From Halopseudomonas salegens (GTDB lineage: Bacteria > Pseudomonadota > Gammaproteobacteria > Pseudomonadales > Pseudomonadaceae), in the NCBI RefSeq assembly GCF_900105655.1, contig NZ_LT629787.1, forward strand, positions 62,001 through 126,000: a DNA stretch of 64,000 bases, read 5' to 3'. The position numbers and the translations under genes are program-made. The notes below the pieces were generated by a model. It did no database searches, was not told the origin of the DNA, and worked only from the letters and a program-made list of their open reading frames with translations. Positions 31,971-41,475 of the stretch are shown in pieces (positions within the stretch are counted from its first letter, which is position 1; each line of letters begins with the position of its first letter).

Positions 31971-32116
31971 GGCTGAAAGCCTGACGCTGGAGGCTGGAAG
32001 GTCAGGCTCGGTGATGTTGTGACAGCCATGCAGGTAACCAGTAATGCAGGTCTTTTGCCCGGTCGACACAACAGCTACGATCTTTCCCTTCCAGCCGTCA
32101 GTTTCACGCTTTCAGC
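31971..32116. repeat. Dispersed intergenic inverted repeat, copy D (ahcY-metF)
   Basis: This is the clearest copy. The 30-nt arms at 31971-32000 and 32087-32116 match as inverted repeats at 25 of 30 positions: the outer GCTGAAAGC and the inner GGCTGGAAGG are exact. About 85 nt separate the arms. It occupies most of the ahcY-metF spacer. Confidence 0.7.
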
Positions 32117-32155
32117 GGCTGTCTATCAAATCAGCCTTGAACGGCTTTTAACCCT

Positions 32156-33562
32156 TTAGTAACGGTAGCTGTCAGGCTTGAAAGGCCCTTCGACGTCAAC
32201 GCCGATGTAGTCGGCCTGAGTCTTGGTCAAGCGGGTGATGACGCCACCGAAGCCCTTGACCATTTCCAGTGCGACTTCTTCATCGAGTTTCTTCGGCAGC
32301 ACCATCACGGTGACGTTGCTGGTCTTCTCGACGACCGGCAGATCGGCAAACTTTTCGTTGTACAGGTGGATCTGGGCCAGCACCTGGTTGGCGAAGGAGC
32401 CATCCATGATCCGGCTCGGGTGGCCAGTGGCGTTGCCCAGGTTAACCAGCCGGCCTTCAGCAAGCAGGATCAGGTAGTCATCATTCTCGACATCTACATT
32501 CGGGCCGGTGCGGTGGATCTTGTGCACCTGTGGCTTGACCTCTTCCCAGCCCCAGTGCTTGCGCATGAAGGCAGTATCAATCTCATTGTCGAAGTGACCG
32601 ATATTGCAGACGATCGCACGCTTCTTCAGTGCCTTGAGCATGCCGGCATCACACACATTGGCGTTACCGGTAGTGGTCACGATCAGATCGATCTTGCCCA
32701 GCAGTGCGCTGTCGACGCTGGCGTCGGTGCCATCGTTGATGCCGTTCTTGTAGGGCGATACGACTTCGTAGCCATCCATGCAGGCTTGCATGGCGCAGAT
32801 CGGGTCGCATTCGGTGATCTTGACGATCATGCCTTCCTGGCGCAGCGAAGCGGCTGAGCCTTTGCCAACATCGCCATAGCCGACGACGAGCGCCTGCTTG
32901 CCGGACAGCAGGTGATCGGTTGCACGCTTGATGGCGTCGTTGAGGCTGTGGCGGCAGCCGTACTTGTTGTCGTTCTTGCTCTTGGTCACCGAGTCATTGA
33001 CGTTGATCGCGGGGATCTTCAGGGTGCCTTTTTTCAGCATATCCTGCAGGCGGTGTACGCCGGTGGTGGTCTCTTCGGTGACGCCGTGTACGCCCTCGAG
33101 CACCTGCGGGTATTTATCATGCAGGATCTGGGTCAGGTCACCGCCATCATCCAGAATCATGTTGGCATCCCAGGGCTTGCCATCTTTCAGGATGGTCTGC
33201 TCGATGCACCATTCGTACTCTTCCTCGGTTTCACCTTTCCAGGCAAAAACCGGAACGCCGGCAGCGGCGATTGCAGCAGCGGCCTGATCCTGGGTCGAGA
33301 AAATATTGCATGATGACCAGCGTACTTCGGCACCCAGCGCGGTCAGGGTTTCGATCAGTACAGCGGTCTGGATGGTCATGTGGATGCAGCCGAGAATCTT
33401 GGCACCCTTGAGCGGCTGCTCGGTCTTGTATTTGCGACGCATGGCCATCAGTGCCGGCATTTCCGATTCGGCGATGATGATTTCGCGGCGGCCCCAGTCG
33501 GCCAGCGACATATCGGCAACCTTGTAGTCTTTGAATTCTTTGTCGTTCATTACGGCACTCAT
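32156..33562 (-). CDS. ahcY: S-adenosylhomocysteine hydrolase
   Basis: AhcY splits S-adenosylhomocysteine into homocysteine and adenosine using tightly bound NAD, removing the inhibitor left by methyltransferases. The 468-residue protein has the long proteobacterial form. NAD-binding is at [16 protein letters not shown], and active-site segments include [30 protein letters not shown] and the C-terminal KPDSYRY. The start [10 protein letters not shown] follows GGAG. A SAH riboswitch lies directly upstream, so expression should rise with the substrate. Confidence 0.97.
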   Translation of the reverse strand: MSAVMNDKEFKDYKVADMSLADWGRREIIIAESEMPALMAMRRKYKTEQPLKGAKILGCIHMTIQTAVLIETLTALGAEVRWSSCNIFSTQDQAAAAIAAAGVPVFAWKGETEEEYEWCIEQTILKDGKPWDANMILDDGGDLTQILHDKYPQVLEGVHGVTEETTTGVHRLQDMLKKGTLKIPAINVNDSVTKSKNDNKYGCRHSLNDAIKRATDHLLSGKQALVVGYGDVGKGSAASLRQEGMIVKITECDPICAMQACMDGYEVVSPYKNGINDGTDASVDSALLGKIDLIVTTTGNANVCDAGMLKALKKRAIVCNIGHFDNEIDTAFMRKHWGWEEVKPQVHKIHRTGPNVDVENDDYLILLAEGRLVNLGNATGHPSRIMDGSFANQVLAQIHLYNEKFADLPVVEKTSNVTVMVLPKKLDEEVALEMVKGFGGVITRLTKTQADYIGVDVEGPFKPDSYRY

Positions 33563-33573
33563 TGGCGATTACT

Positions 33574-33594
33574 CCATTCGTAGTTAGCGAATGG
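33574..33594 (-). promoter_or_regulatory. SD-masking hairpin, expression platform of the SAH riboswitch
   Basis: CCATTCG and CGAATGG (seven pairs, seven-nt loop) flank the ahcY Shine-Dalgarno GGAG at 33572-33575, which shares two bases with the stem. The first two stem bases also belong to the 3' arm of the riboswitch pairing, so the hairpin and the ligand-bound fold compete. Confidence 0.6.
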
Positions 33595-33660
33595 GCGCGG
33601 TTCTTTCTGTACACTGCCCGCCGAGCCTGACGACAAACCTGTCGCTGCAGCGCCCCTCGG
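33593..33660 (-). ncRNA. S-adenosylhomocysteine (SAH) riboswitch
   Basis: Reading the minus strand, CCGAGGGGCGCTGC is followed by a small hairpin arm, then CAGGCTCGG, a linker and AACCGCGCCC. This is the conserved core of the SAH riboswitch: CCGAG pairs with CTCGG and GGGCGC pairs with GCGCCC. Such riboswitches are known upstream of ahcY in pseudomonads and turn the gene on when SAH builds up. No covariance search was run. Confidence 0.88.
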
Positions 33661-33789
33661 TCGGGGTGTGTTGCAAACTGTGTGCGGCTGCCGCCGCCCC
33701 GACGTGCAAGGGTTATTCTTGCATCGCCGTGGAAAGCCCGATCAGTCGACTGTCAGTACTTTCCATCCATAACCTGTTCGGATGAAACA

Positions 33790-34254
33790 ATGTCACACGT
33801 ATCACCCCTGAAACTGCTCGGACTGACCACCCTGTCAATCCTCTTGACTGCCTGTGGCAGTCAGTCGGCCGATCCGGATTCGCCGGAAGGTCAACGCCAG
33901 GCTGACTTCAAGCGCATGCTCAACAGCAGCGAGTCGCTGGATGGCATGTTGCGTGGCCGCCTGGCATTTGATGCCGATATCTTCGCTGCCCATGTGCAGC
34001 GACTGGTCGAACTCACCGATGCGCCCTGGGAATATTTTCCCGAGCCGGACGATTCTCGCCAACCCAATGCTGCGCGGCCCAGTGTCTGGTCCGATGCGGC
34101 CGGTTTTGCTGACGCCATCGAGCGCTATCAGCAAGCCGTTGCCGAGCTGGCGGTAGTCACCGCCGAACAGGGCAATGAACCTGATGCCTTGCTTCCGGCG
34201 TTGACCGGGGTCCAGCAAGCCTGTCGTGGCTGTCACGACGATTATCGCCGCTAG
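33790..34254 (+). CDS. Lipoprotein with c-type heme-binding (cytochrome c'-like) domain
   Basis: A 154-residue predicted lipoprotein: the signal ends in the lipobox LLTAC with the lipidated cysteine at residue 22. The mature part is mostly helical and ends with CRGCHDDYRR, a CxxCH heme site at C145-C148-H149. Helical bundles with a C-terminal CxxCH are characteristic of cytochrome c'. Its role could be NO binding or electron transfer; neither is shown. It is divergent from ahcY and ends 28 nt before the convergent metK stop. Confidence 0.8.
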   Translation: MSHVSPLKLLGLTTLSILLTACGSQSADPDSPEGQRQADFKRMLNSSESLDGMLRGRLAFDADIFAAHVQRLVELTDAPWEYFPEPDDSRQPNAARPSVWSDAAGFADAIERYQQAVAELAVVTAEQGNEPDALLPALTGVQQACRGCHDDYRR

Positions 34255-34282
34255 ACACGAACCCCTGTCGTTGTGAGAGCCG

Positions 34283-35482
34283 TCAGGCCCGTGGCAATCC
34301 AGCGTCGGCACGCAGGGCTTCGGCCTTGTCGGTTTTTTCCCACGGGAAAGCGGTGAAAGTGTCGCCTTTCACGGTCATTTCGTAGGGGGTGCGACCAAAG
34401 TGACCGTAGGCCGCAGTGGCTCTGTACATCGGGTGCAGCAGGTCGAGCATGCGGGTGATCGCGAAGGGACGCAGGTCAAAGTGCTGCAGCACCAGCTGGA
34501 TGATTTTCTCGTCGCTCAGCTTGCCGGTACCGAAAGTGTTGATCGATACCGAGGTGGGCAGGGCAACCCCGATGGCGTAGGACACCTGGATCTCGCACTT
34601 GTCAGCCAGGCCGGCGGCAACCACATTCTTGGCGACATAACGGCCGGCGTAGGTGGCGCTGCGATCAACCTTGGACGGGTCCTTGCCGGAGAAGGCGCCG
34701 CCGCCATGGCGGGCCATGCCGCCGTAGGTGTCGACGATGATCTTGCGCCCGGTCAGGCCGCAATCGCCCACGGGTCCGCCGATGACGAACTTGCCGGTCG
34801 GGTTGATATGGAACTGGGTGTCGGCATGCAGCAGTTCTGCCGGAATCACCGGCTTGATGATTTCTTCCATCACTGCTTCGCGCAGGTCGGCCTGGCTGAT
34901 GTCGGGGTTGTGCTGGGTCGACAGCACGATGGCGTCGACGCCTGTTACCCGGCCGTTTTCATAGCGGCAAGTTACCTGGGACTTGGCATCCGGGCGCAGC
35001 CAGGCGAGGGTGCCATTCCGGCGAGCTTCAGCCTGACGCTGGACCAGACGATGGGAGAAGGTGATCGGAGCCGGCATCAACACGTCGGTTTCGTTGCTGG
35101 CATAACCAAACATCAGGCCCTGGTCACCGGCGCCCTGATCTTCCGGTTTTTGCCGGTCAACACCCTGGGCAATGTCAGGAGATTGCTTGCCGATGATATT
35201 GATCACACCACAGGTGGCGCCGTCGTAACCGACGTCGGATGAGGTGTAGCCAATGTCGCAGATGACGCCGCGTACCAGGTCTTCCAGATCAACCCAGGCA
35301 CTGGTGGTGATTTCTCCGCCGACGATGGCCACCCCGGTCTTGACCATGGTTTCGCAGGCCACCCGGGCATACTTGTCTTCCGTGAGGATGGCATCGAGGA
35401 CGGCATCGGATATCTGGTCAGCCAGCTTGTCCGGATGGCCTTCGGAAACGGATTCAGAGGTGAAGATGGAATAATCGCTCAT
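34283..35482 (-). CDS. metK: S-adenosylmethionine synthetase
   Basis: MetK makes SAM from methionine and ATP. The 399-residue protein carries the family signatures GAGDQG (117-122) and GGGAFSGKD, and the N-terminal [12 protein letters not shown]. The ATG overlaps the stop of the upstream ArsR-methyltransferase gene by 4 nt (ATGA), so metK translation is coupled to that regulator. Together with ahcY and metF it completes most of the activated-methyl cycle in this region. Confidence 0.97.
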   Translation of the reverse strand: MSDYSIFTSESVSEGHPDKLADQISDAVLDAILTEDKYARVACETMVKTGVAIVGGEITTSAWVDLEDLVRGVICDIGYTSSDVGYDGATCGVINIIGKQSPDIAQGVDRQKPEDQGAGDQGLMFGYASNETDVLMPAPITFSHRLVQRQAEARRNGTLAWLRPDAKSQVTCRYENGRVTGVDAIVLSTQHNPDISQADLREAVMEEIIKPVIPAELLHADTQFHINPTGKFVIGGPVGDCGLTGRKIIVDTYGGMARHGGGAFSGKDPSKVDRSATYAGRYVAKNVVAAGLADKCEIQVSYAIGVALPTSVSINTFGTGKLSDEKIIQLVLQHFDLRPFAITRMLDLLHPMYRATAAYGHFGRTPYEMTVKGDTFTAFPWEKTDKAEALRADAGLPRA

Positions 35483-36498
35483 GCTGGAGTTCCTGTTGCG
35501 CGAAGGACATGGGAGTCGGGTTTGCTGAAAGCTTGCAATTGCAACTGAAAGCCGTTGCGCAAGCCGATGTATTGGCTGGCATCAACGTGCAGGCCGGCTT
35601 GCTCTGCCCACCAGGACAGATCCGCCTGGTCAAAACCGAGCCAAAGATCGCCGCAGGTGTCGCGGACCCAGCTCTGATCGTGACGACAAAGCTCGGTCAG
35701 CACCAGTCGCCCGCCGGGTTTCAGGAAACCGGCCAGCTGCTGCAGGGCGTCGGCCGGAGCCGGCATGTGGTGCAGCACCATATTGCTGATCAAACAGTCG
35801 GCAGCCGGCAAGTTCTGAGCCTGCAGAGCGTCGGCAAGCAGGCATTCAACATTGTTCAGTTGCGCCTGCGTACAGAGCAGGCGTGCTCTGTCGAGCATTG
35901 CCGGTGCATTGTCCAGAGCAATGACACGCTGGAAGCGTGCAGCCAGGTCGGGCAGAAAGTCACCTTCGCCGGGGCCAATTTCTATTGCCAGGGCGTGCGC
36001 CGGCAGCTGCAGGCTGTCAATCAGGGCCACCAATGGCTCACGGTACTGGCTGATATGCGCCAGCAGGTCGTCCTGCGCTGGTGGGCCGTCGGCAAAGCGG
36101 GAAAAAAACTGTTCCGACAGGGCGCTGCGTTGACGATGAACCTGGCGGATGCCATCGGCCAGTTCAGCATCCAGCGCCAGAGCATCAAGCCCGGCCAGCA
36201 GCTGTTCATGTACCCGGCACCAATGGCTGTCACCCGCGGGCAGGCTGCGCCGATAAAAAATCGAATTGCCCTCGCGGCGGGTAATTACCAGCCCGGCTTT
36301 GGCCAGCACCTTGAGGTGGTGGCTCATGCCTGACTGACGCATGGCGAAAATTTGCGCCAGTTCGAGCACGCCGAAAGAGTCATTGCGCAAGACGCGCAGA
36401 ATATCCAGGCGCAGCGTGTCGCCGGTTGCCTTGCACAGGGCAGCCAGAGCATCAGTGGCGGCACCCGGCAAGGGTGCAAGTTGGGCGACAGTGTTCAT
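35479..36498 (-). CDS. ArsR-type regulator fused to a SAM-dependent methyltransferase domain
   Basis: A 339-residue two-domain protein. Residues about 15-90 form an ArsR winged helix ([29 protein letters not shown]), and residues about 165-280 form a class I methyltransferase with the SAM motif EIGPGEGD (173-180). It precedes and overlaps metK, as in pseudomonads. A regulator that binds SAM or SAH and controls metK fits; ArsR-family SahR is a known methionine-cycle regulator, but I cannot confirm orthology. The ATG at 36496-36498 avoids an upstream extension lacking homology. A 32-bp palindrome lies just upstream. Confidence 0.87.
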   Translation of the reverse strand: MNTVAQLAPLPGAATDALAALCKATGDTLRLDILRVLRNDSFGVLELAQIFAMRQSGMSHHLKVLAKAGLVITRREGNSIFYRRSLPAGDSHWCRVHEQLLAGLDALALDAELADGIRQVHRQRSALSEQFFSRFADGPPAQDDLLAHISQYREPLVALIDSLQLPAHALAIEIGPGEGDFLPDLAARFQRVIALDNAPAMLDRARLLCTQAQLNNVECLLADALQAQNLPAADCLISNMVLHHMPAPADALQQLAGFLKPGGRLVLTELCRHDQSWVRDTCGDLWLGFDQADLSWWAEQAGLHVDASQYIGLRNGFQLQLQAFSKPDSHVLRATGTPA

Positions 36499-36533
36499 GC
36501 AGGCAAGTGTAGGGATGGTCGTAGCGCGATGCA

Positions 36534-36565
36534 ACATCTATATCAAAGTTTTTTGATATAGATGT
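36534..36565. promoter_or_regulatory. 32-bp perfect palindrome, candidate ArsR-family operator
   Basis: The 14-nt arms ACATCTATATCAAA and TTTGATATAGATGT are exact inverted repeats with a four-nt spacer. The inner ATATCAA-N-TTGATAT pattern resembles ArsR-family operators. It lies 35 nt upstream of the ArsR-methyltransferase start and 155 nt upstream of tkt, so it could control either or both divergent transcripts. Confidence 0.7.
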
Positions 36566-36719
36566 GTCGGTGTGTTGCCTTTCGTCAGTCGGCGGGTTGG
36601 CGATTCCCGCCACGCTGGGGGTTTTCATTGCCCGGCGCGGCCATTTGCGCGAAAATGCCGGGCTTCGCGGGCCAAGATGCCCGCTGCAACGATTTGCCAG
36701 TCAATCACAGGAGTTACAC

Positions 36720-38720
36720 ATGCCCAGCCGTCGTGACCGCGCCAATGCCATTCGTGCCCTCAGCATGGATGCCGTGCAGAAAGCCAAGAGCGGCCATCCC
36801 GGCGCGCCAATGGGGATGGCGGATATCGCCGAAGTCCTGTGGCGTGACTACCTGAAACACAATCCAGCCAATCCGAAATTTGTTGATCGTGACCGCTTTG
36901 TGCTGTCCAACGGCCACGGTTCAATGTTGATTTATTCCTTGTTGCATCTGACTGGCTATGAATTGTCGATCGCTGATCTGCAGAGTTTCCGTCAGCTGCA
37001 CAGCAAGACCGCTGGTCACCCGGAATACGGTTATGCCCCCGGCGTGGAGACTACTACCGGGCCATTGGGTCAGGGGCTGGCCAATGCGGTCGGCATGGCG
37101 ATTGCCGAGAAAGTACTGGCTGCGCAGTTCAATCGTGACCAGCACCAGGTTGTTGATCACTTTACCTACGTCTTCATGGGTGATGGCTGCCTGATGGAAG
37201 GTATCTCGCATGAAGTCAGTTCACTGGCCGGCACTTTGGGCCTGGGCAAGCTGATTGGTTTCTATGATGACAACGGTATTTCCATCGATGGAGAGGTGGA
37301 AGGCTGGTTTACCGATGATACGCCCCAACGTTTCGAGGCCTATGGCTGGCAGGTGATCCGCAATGTCGACGGCCATGATGCCGAAGAGATCAAGATCGCA
37401 ATCGACACGGCGCGCAAGAATACCAGTCAGCCGACCTTGATCTGCTGCAAGACGGTGATCGGGTTCGGTTCGCCGAACAAACAGGGCAAGGAAGACTGTC
37501 ACGGTGCGCCACTGGGGGATGAGGAAATTGTCGCTACCCGCGCGGCGTTGAACTGGCCGCATGGTCCGTTCGAGATTCCGGCCGAGATCAAAGCCGAATG
37601 GGATGCCCATGAAGCCGGTGCTGCGGCAGAGGCAGCCTGGAATGAGCGTTTTGCTGCCTATGCAGCCGCTTATCCAGAGCTGGCGGAAGAACTGCAGCGC
37701 CGTCTGGCGGGTGAACTGCCGGCTGACTTTGCCGAAAAATCGGCAGCGTATGTGTCTGCTGTGGCGGAGAAGGGTGAAACCATCGCCAGTCGCAAGGCCA
37801 GCCAGAACAGCCTGAATGCCTATGGCCCCTTGTTGCCGGAACTGCTGGGTGGTTCGGCCGATCTGGCTGGCTCCAACCTGACCCTGTGGCAGGATTGCAA
37901 GGGCGTCAGTGCCGATGATGCCAGCGGCAACTACCTGTTTTATGGCGTGCGTGAGTTCGGCATGAGCGCAATCATGAACGGTATTGCCTTGCATGGCGGT
38001 TTTATCCCTTACGGTGCGACCTTCCTGATCTTTATGGAATACGCGCGCAATGCGGTGCGCATGTCGGCACTGATGCGCCAGCGGGTGCTCTATGTGTTCA
38101 CCCACGACTCCATCGGTTTGGGTGAGGATGGTCCGACCCACCAGCCGATCGAGCAGCTGGCCAGCTTGCGTTCAACGCCGAACCTGGATACCTGGCGTCC
38201 GGCTGATGCGGTCGAATCGGCGGTGGCCTGGAAGTACGCAATCGAGCGAGCCGATGGCCCCAGTGCGCTTGTCTTCTCGCGCCAGAACCTGCCGCACCAG
38301 AGTCGTGATGGTCAGCAATTGGCGGATATCGCGCGCGGTGGTTATGTGCTCAAGGACTGCGCCGGTGAGCCCGAGTTGATTCTGATCGCGACCGGCTCTG
38401 AAGTGGGTCTGGCGATGGATGCCTGTGAAAAACTGACGGCGGCGGGTCGCCAGGTGCGGGTTGTATCCATGCCTTCGACCAGCGTATTTGATCAGCAGGA
38501 TGCGGCATACAGGCAGTCGGTTCTGCCGCTGGAAGTGGGGGCGCGGATCGCAATCGAAGCGGCGCACACTGACTTCTGGTACAAGTACGTGGGACTCGAC
38601 GGCCGCATTATCGGTATGCAGACCTTCGGCGAATCAGCGCCGGCTGCTGCGCTGTTCGAGGAGTTCGGCTTTACCCTCGATAATGTACTGGCAGCAGCGG
38701 AAGAGCTGTTGGAGGATTGA
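36720..38720 (+). CDS. tkt: Transketolase
   Basis: Transketolase moves two-carbon units between sugar phosphates using thiamine pyrophosphate. The 666-residue protein has the TPP-binding segment [15 protein letters not shown], the substrate motif [10 protein letters not shown], and [20 protein letters not shown] in the pyrimidine domain. The ATG at 36720 has AGGAG upstream; the frame remains open to 36564 but lacks homology. It begins the tkt-epd-pgk-fba central-carbon cluster. Confidence 0.97.
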   Translation: MPSRRDRANAIRALSMDAVQKAKSGHPGAPMGMADIAEVLWRDYLKHNPANPKFVDRDRFVLSNGHGSMLIYSLLHLTGYELSIADLQSFRQLHSKTAGHPEYGYAPGVETTTGPLGQGLANAVGMAIAEKVLAAQFNRDQHQVVDHFTYVFMGDGCLMEGISHEVSSLAGTLGLGKLIGFYDDNGISIDGEVEGWFTDDTPQRFEAYGWQVIRNVDGHDAEEIKIAIDTARKNTSQPTLICCKTVIGFGSPNKQGKEDCHGAPLGDEEIVATRAALNWPHGPFEIPAEIKAEWDAHEAGAAAEAAWNERFAAYAAAYPELAEELQRRLAGELPADFAEKSAAYVSAVAEKGETIASRKASQNSLNAYGPLLPELLGGSADLAGSNLTLWQDCKGVSADDASGNYLFYGVREFGMSAIMNGIALHGGFIPYGATFLIFMEYARNAVRMSALMRQRVLYVFTHDSIGLGEDGPTHQPIEQLASLRSTPNLDTWRPADAVESAVAWKYAIERADGPSALVFSRQNLPHQSRDGQQLADIARGGYVLKDCAGEPELILIATGSEVGLAMDACEKLTAAGRQVRVVSMPSTSVFDQQDAAYRQSVLPLEVGARIAIEAAHTDFWYKYVGLDGRIIGMQTFGESAPAAALFEEFGFTLDNVLAAAEELLED

Positions 38721-38727
38721 ACAACCG

Positions 38728-38880
38728 CTTAAGGCTTGAGGCTACAGGGCTGGAAGGTTGAGGTGAGTGTGGTTGGGTGGAGCGTGCGTTGGTCAGAGAT
38801 TGCAGACCCTTTGCACTGTCCAGACAAACATGCCAATCCCGACCTTCAAGCCTTAAGCCTTAAGCCTTAGCCCTTAGCCC
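38728..38880. repeat. Dispersed intergenic inverted repeat, copy E (tkt-epd), with heptad array
   Basis: The left arm (38728-38759) contains GCTTAAGGCTTGAGGC and the core GCTGGAAGGT. The right arm (38841-38880) is ACCTTCAAG followed by four near-identical heptads of the type CCTTAAG/CCTTAGC. The repetition suggests slippage-driven growth of the arm. Confidence 0.6.
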
Positions 38881-38915
38881 GTAAACCCAACGACCGGATT
38901 AACCACTACTACCTG

Positions 38916-39971
38916 ATGGCCACCATGCCCCCAACACCTCGCCCGCCTTTTCGCCTCGCCCTGAACGGCTACGGTCGTATCGGGCGTTGCGTGCTGCGTG
39001 CGCTGTATGAGCGTGGCTGCGAGGGTTTGCAGGTGGTGGCGTTGAATGATCTGGCCGACCAGGCCAGCATTGAGTATCTGACCCGGTTTGATTCTACCCA
39101 CGGGCGCTTTCCCGGCGAGGTCAGCGTGGTGGATGACTGTCTGCATATCAACGGTGATTGTGTACAGGTTCTGCGGGCGGCTGATCCGGAGGGGGTCGAT
39201 TGGGCGGCGCTGGAAGTGGATCTGGTGCTGGAGTGTTCCGGCCAGTACACCACGCGTGAGCAAGCACTGCGTTTTACCCATGCCGGGGTGCCTCGGGTAC
39301 TGTTTTCACAGCCGATGGTCTGCGAGCAGGCTGTGGATGCGACGGTGGTATACGGGGTCAATCAGCAATTGTTGAACGCTGAGCAGCGGCTGGTTTCCAA
39401 TGCGTCATGTACCACCAATTGCGGGGTGCCATTGCTGAAGCTGCTGAATGAGCAGATCGGCCTGGAGTATGTGTCGATCACGACGATTCATTCGGCGATG
39501 AATGATCAGCCGGTGATTGATGCCTACCATCATGAGGATTTGCGCCGCACACGTTCGGCCTTTCAGTCAGTGATTCCGGTGTCGACGGGGTTGGCGCGGG
39601 GAATTGAGCGCTTGTTGCCGGAATTGGCGGGGCGTATTCAGGCGAAGGCGATCCGGGTGCCGACGGTGAATGTGTCGGCGCTGGATATTACCTTGCAGAC
39701 CAGTCGGGATACGACGGCGGCTGAGGTGAATGCGCTGCTCAAGGCGGCGGCTGAGGGTGAGTATGCGGGGCTGCTGGATTACACCGAGCTGCCCCACGCC
39801 AGTTGTGATTTCAATCATGATCCGCATTCGGCAATTGTGGATGGCAGTCAGACGCGGGTGTCCGGGCCGCGCATGGTGAATCTGCTGGTGTGGTTTGATA
39901 ATGAGTGGGGCTTTGCCAACCGGATGCTGGATGTGGCGGGGTATTGGTTGCGGCGGTGTGAGTCCGAGTGA
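38916..39971 (+). CDS. epd: D-erythrose-4-phosphate dehydrogenase
   Basis: Epd oxidises erythrose-4-phosphate to erythronate-4-phosphate, the first step of DXP-dependent pyridoxal phosphate synthesis (pdxA is at 4921-5913). The 351-residue GAPDH-like protein has LNGYGRIGRCVLRA, the catalytic cysteine in SNASCTTNC, and DNEWGFANRMLD. The tkt-epd-pgk order favours Epd over GAPDH. ATGs at 38916 and 38925 are both possible, and neither has a clear Shine-Dalgarno sequence. Confidence 0.92.
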   Translation: MATMPPTPRPPFRLALNGYGRIGRCVLRALYERGCEGLQVVALNDLADQASIEYLTRFDSTHGRFPGEVSVVDDCLHINGDCVQVLRAADPEGVDWAALEVDLVLECSGQYTTREQALRFTHAGVPRVLFSQPMVCEQAVDATVVYGVNQQLLNAEQRLVSNASCTTNCGVPLLKLLNEQIGLEYVSITTIHSAMNDQPVIDAYHHEDLRRTRSAFQSVIPVSTGLARGIERLLPELAGRIQAKAIRVPTVNVSALDITLQTSRDTTAAEVNALLKAAAEGEYAGLLDYTELPHASCDFNHDPHSAIVDGSQTRVSGPRMVNLLVWFDNEWGFANRMLDVAGYWLRRCESE

Positions 39972-40016
39972 CCGATTGACGATTTTGAGATGGTTGTGGC
40001 TGCAGGTGCGTCCTGG

Positions 40017-40128
40017 GGTGCCATTGCCGGACAGCTACCATGGACACGCTGCAAGTACGTCCATGTAAGCTCGTCGATAGCCGTCCCTGACTATCGACGG
40101 TCCATGATAGCTGTCCGGCAATGGCACC
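40017..40128. repeat. 112-bp near-perfect palindromic element (epd-pgk)
   Basis: The outer 21 nt at each end (starting GGTGCCATTGCCGG) are exact inverted repeats. Pairing continues for eight more positions with one mismatch, giving 28 of 29. A second stem, CGTCGATAG/CTATCGACG, lies at 40072-40080 and 40091-40099. The element differs in sequence from the GCTGGAAGGT family and from the 161-bp element. It could extrude as a cruciform or fold as a large hairpin in the epd-pgk transcript. Confidence 0.8.
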
Positions 40129-40197
40129 TTTTAATGTTGGCGGTGGCTTCAGGCAACCCAGCAAGATTTAAACTGAGTTTGATTCAAGGAGCCATAA

Positions 40198-41361
40198 ATG
40201 AGCGTATTGACCATGCAGGAGCTGGACCTCAAGGGCCAGCGGGTACTGATTCGTGAAGACCTGAACGTGCCGGTCAAGAATGGCAAGGTAGCCAGTGATG
40301 CGCGGATTGTTGCTTCATTGCCGACCATCAAGCTGGCGTTGGAGAAAGGCGCGGCGGTGATGGTGTGCTCTCACCTGGGCCGGCCGGAAGAGGGGGTGTT
40401 CAGTGAAGAGAACAGCCTGGCACCGGTAGCAGCCTATCTGAGCGAGGCGCTGGGCCGTGAGGTGCCGCTGGTGCGTGATTACCTGGCTGGTGTTGAGGTC
40501 AAGCCCGGTGAGGTGGTGCTGCTGGAGAATGTGCGCTTCAATAAGGGCGAAAAGAAGAATACCGATGAGCTGGCGCAGCAGTATGCGGCACTCTGTGATG
40601 TCTTTGTGATGGATGCCTTTGGCACTGCGCACCGGGCGCAGGGTTCGACCCATGGCGTGGCCAGGTTTGCCAGGGTGGCCTGTGCCGGCCCCTTGCTGGC
40701 GGCTGAACTGGCGGCATTGGCCAAGGCGCTGGACAAGCCGGCGCGACCAATGCTGGCGATTGTTGCCGGTTCCAAGGTGTCGACCAAGCTGGATGTGCTG
40801 AATTCGCTGTCCGAGAAGTGCGATCAACTGATTGTGGGTGGTGGCATTGCCAATACCTTCCTGGCGGCAGCCGGCTACCCGGTGGGCAAGTCCTTGTATG
40901 AGGCCGATCTGGTGGATACCGCCAAGGCGATTGCGGCCAAGGTGAGTGTGCCCTTGCCGACTGATGTGGTGGTGGCCAAGGCCTTTGCCGAGGATGCCGA
41001 GGCGACCGTCAAGGCGATTGCCGATGTAGCTGAAGATGACATGATTCTGGATATCGGCCCGCAGACGGCACGGGTGTTCGGCGAAATGCTCAAGGCATCG
41101 GGGACTATTCTGTGGAATGGCCCGGTCGGGGTGTTCGAGTTTGATCAGTTTGGTGGCGGTACCGAGGCGTTGGCCAAGGCGATTGCGGCCAGTGAGGGCT
41201 TTTCGATTGCCGGCGGTGGCGATACGCTGGCTGCTATCGACAAGTACGGAGTGGCCGCGCAGATTTCCTACATTTCCACTGGCGGTGGCGCTTTCCTCGA
41301 GTTTGTCGAGGGCAAGGTGTTGCCAGCGGTCGAGATTTTGCAGCAGCGCGCCAAGGCGTAA
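40198..41361 (+). CDS. pgk: Phosphoglycerate kinase
   Basis: Pgk interconverts 1,3-bisphosphoglycerate plus ADP with 3-phosphoglycerate plus ATP. The 387-residue protein shows [53 protein letters not shown] and the C-terminal nucleotide loop [14 protein letters not shown]. The ATG follows AAGGAG. Confidence 0.97.
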   Translation: MSVLTMQELDLKGQRVLIREDLNVPVKNGKVASDARIVASLPTIKLALEKGAAVMVCSHLGRPEEGVFSEENSLAPVAAYLSEALGREVPLVRDYLAGVEVKPGEVVLLENVRFNKGEKKNTDELAQQYAALCDVFVMDAFGTAHRAQGSTHGVARFARVACAGPLLAAELAALAKALDKPARPMLAIVAGSKVSTKLDVLNSLSEKCDQLIVGGGIANTFLAAAGYPVGKSLYEADLVDTAKAIAAKVSVPLPTDVVVAKAFAEDAEATVKAIADVAEDDMILDIGPQTARVFGEMLKASGTILWNGPVGVFEFDQFGGGTEALAKAIAASEGFSIAGGGDTLAAIDKYGVAAQISYISTGGGAFLEFVEGKVLPAVEILQQRAKA

Positions 41362-41370
41362 AGCCACTAT

Positions 41371-41440
41371 AGGCTGAAGGTTTGAAGAGTCGGGCGCTGT
41401 ATTGGTTGCTCAACAGCGAGTAAGCCTTCAATCTTTCAGC
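41371..41440. repeat. Dispersed intergenic inverted repeat, copy F (pgk-fba), short form
   Basis: AGGCTGAAGGTTTGAAG (41371-41387) faces CTTCAATCTTTCAGC (ending 41440); 13 of 15 positions pair. At 70 bp this is the shortest and most diverged copy, and it lacks the exact GCTGGAAGGT core. Confidence 0.45.
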
Positions 41441-41475
41441 GATAAAGTTTTGCACAAATTTATGGAGAACAAGTT

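Noticed and set aside
38841..38880. A tandem heptad array that might be read as a small CRISPR-like or VNTR locus
   Set aside because: The units are seven bases with no spacers and form the right arm of an inverted repeat; there are no cas genes in the window.
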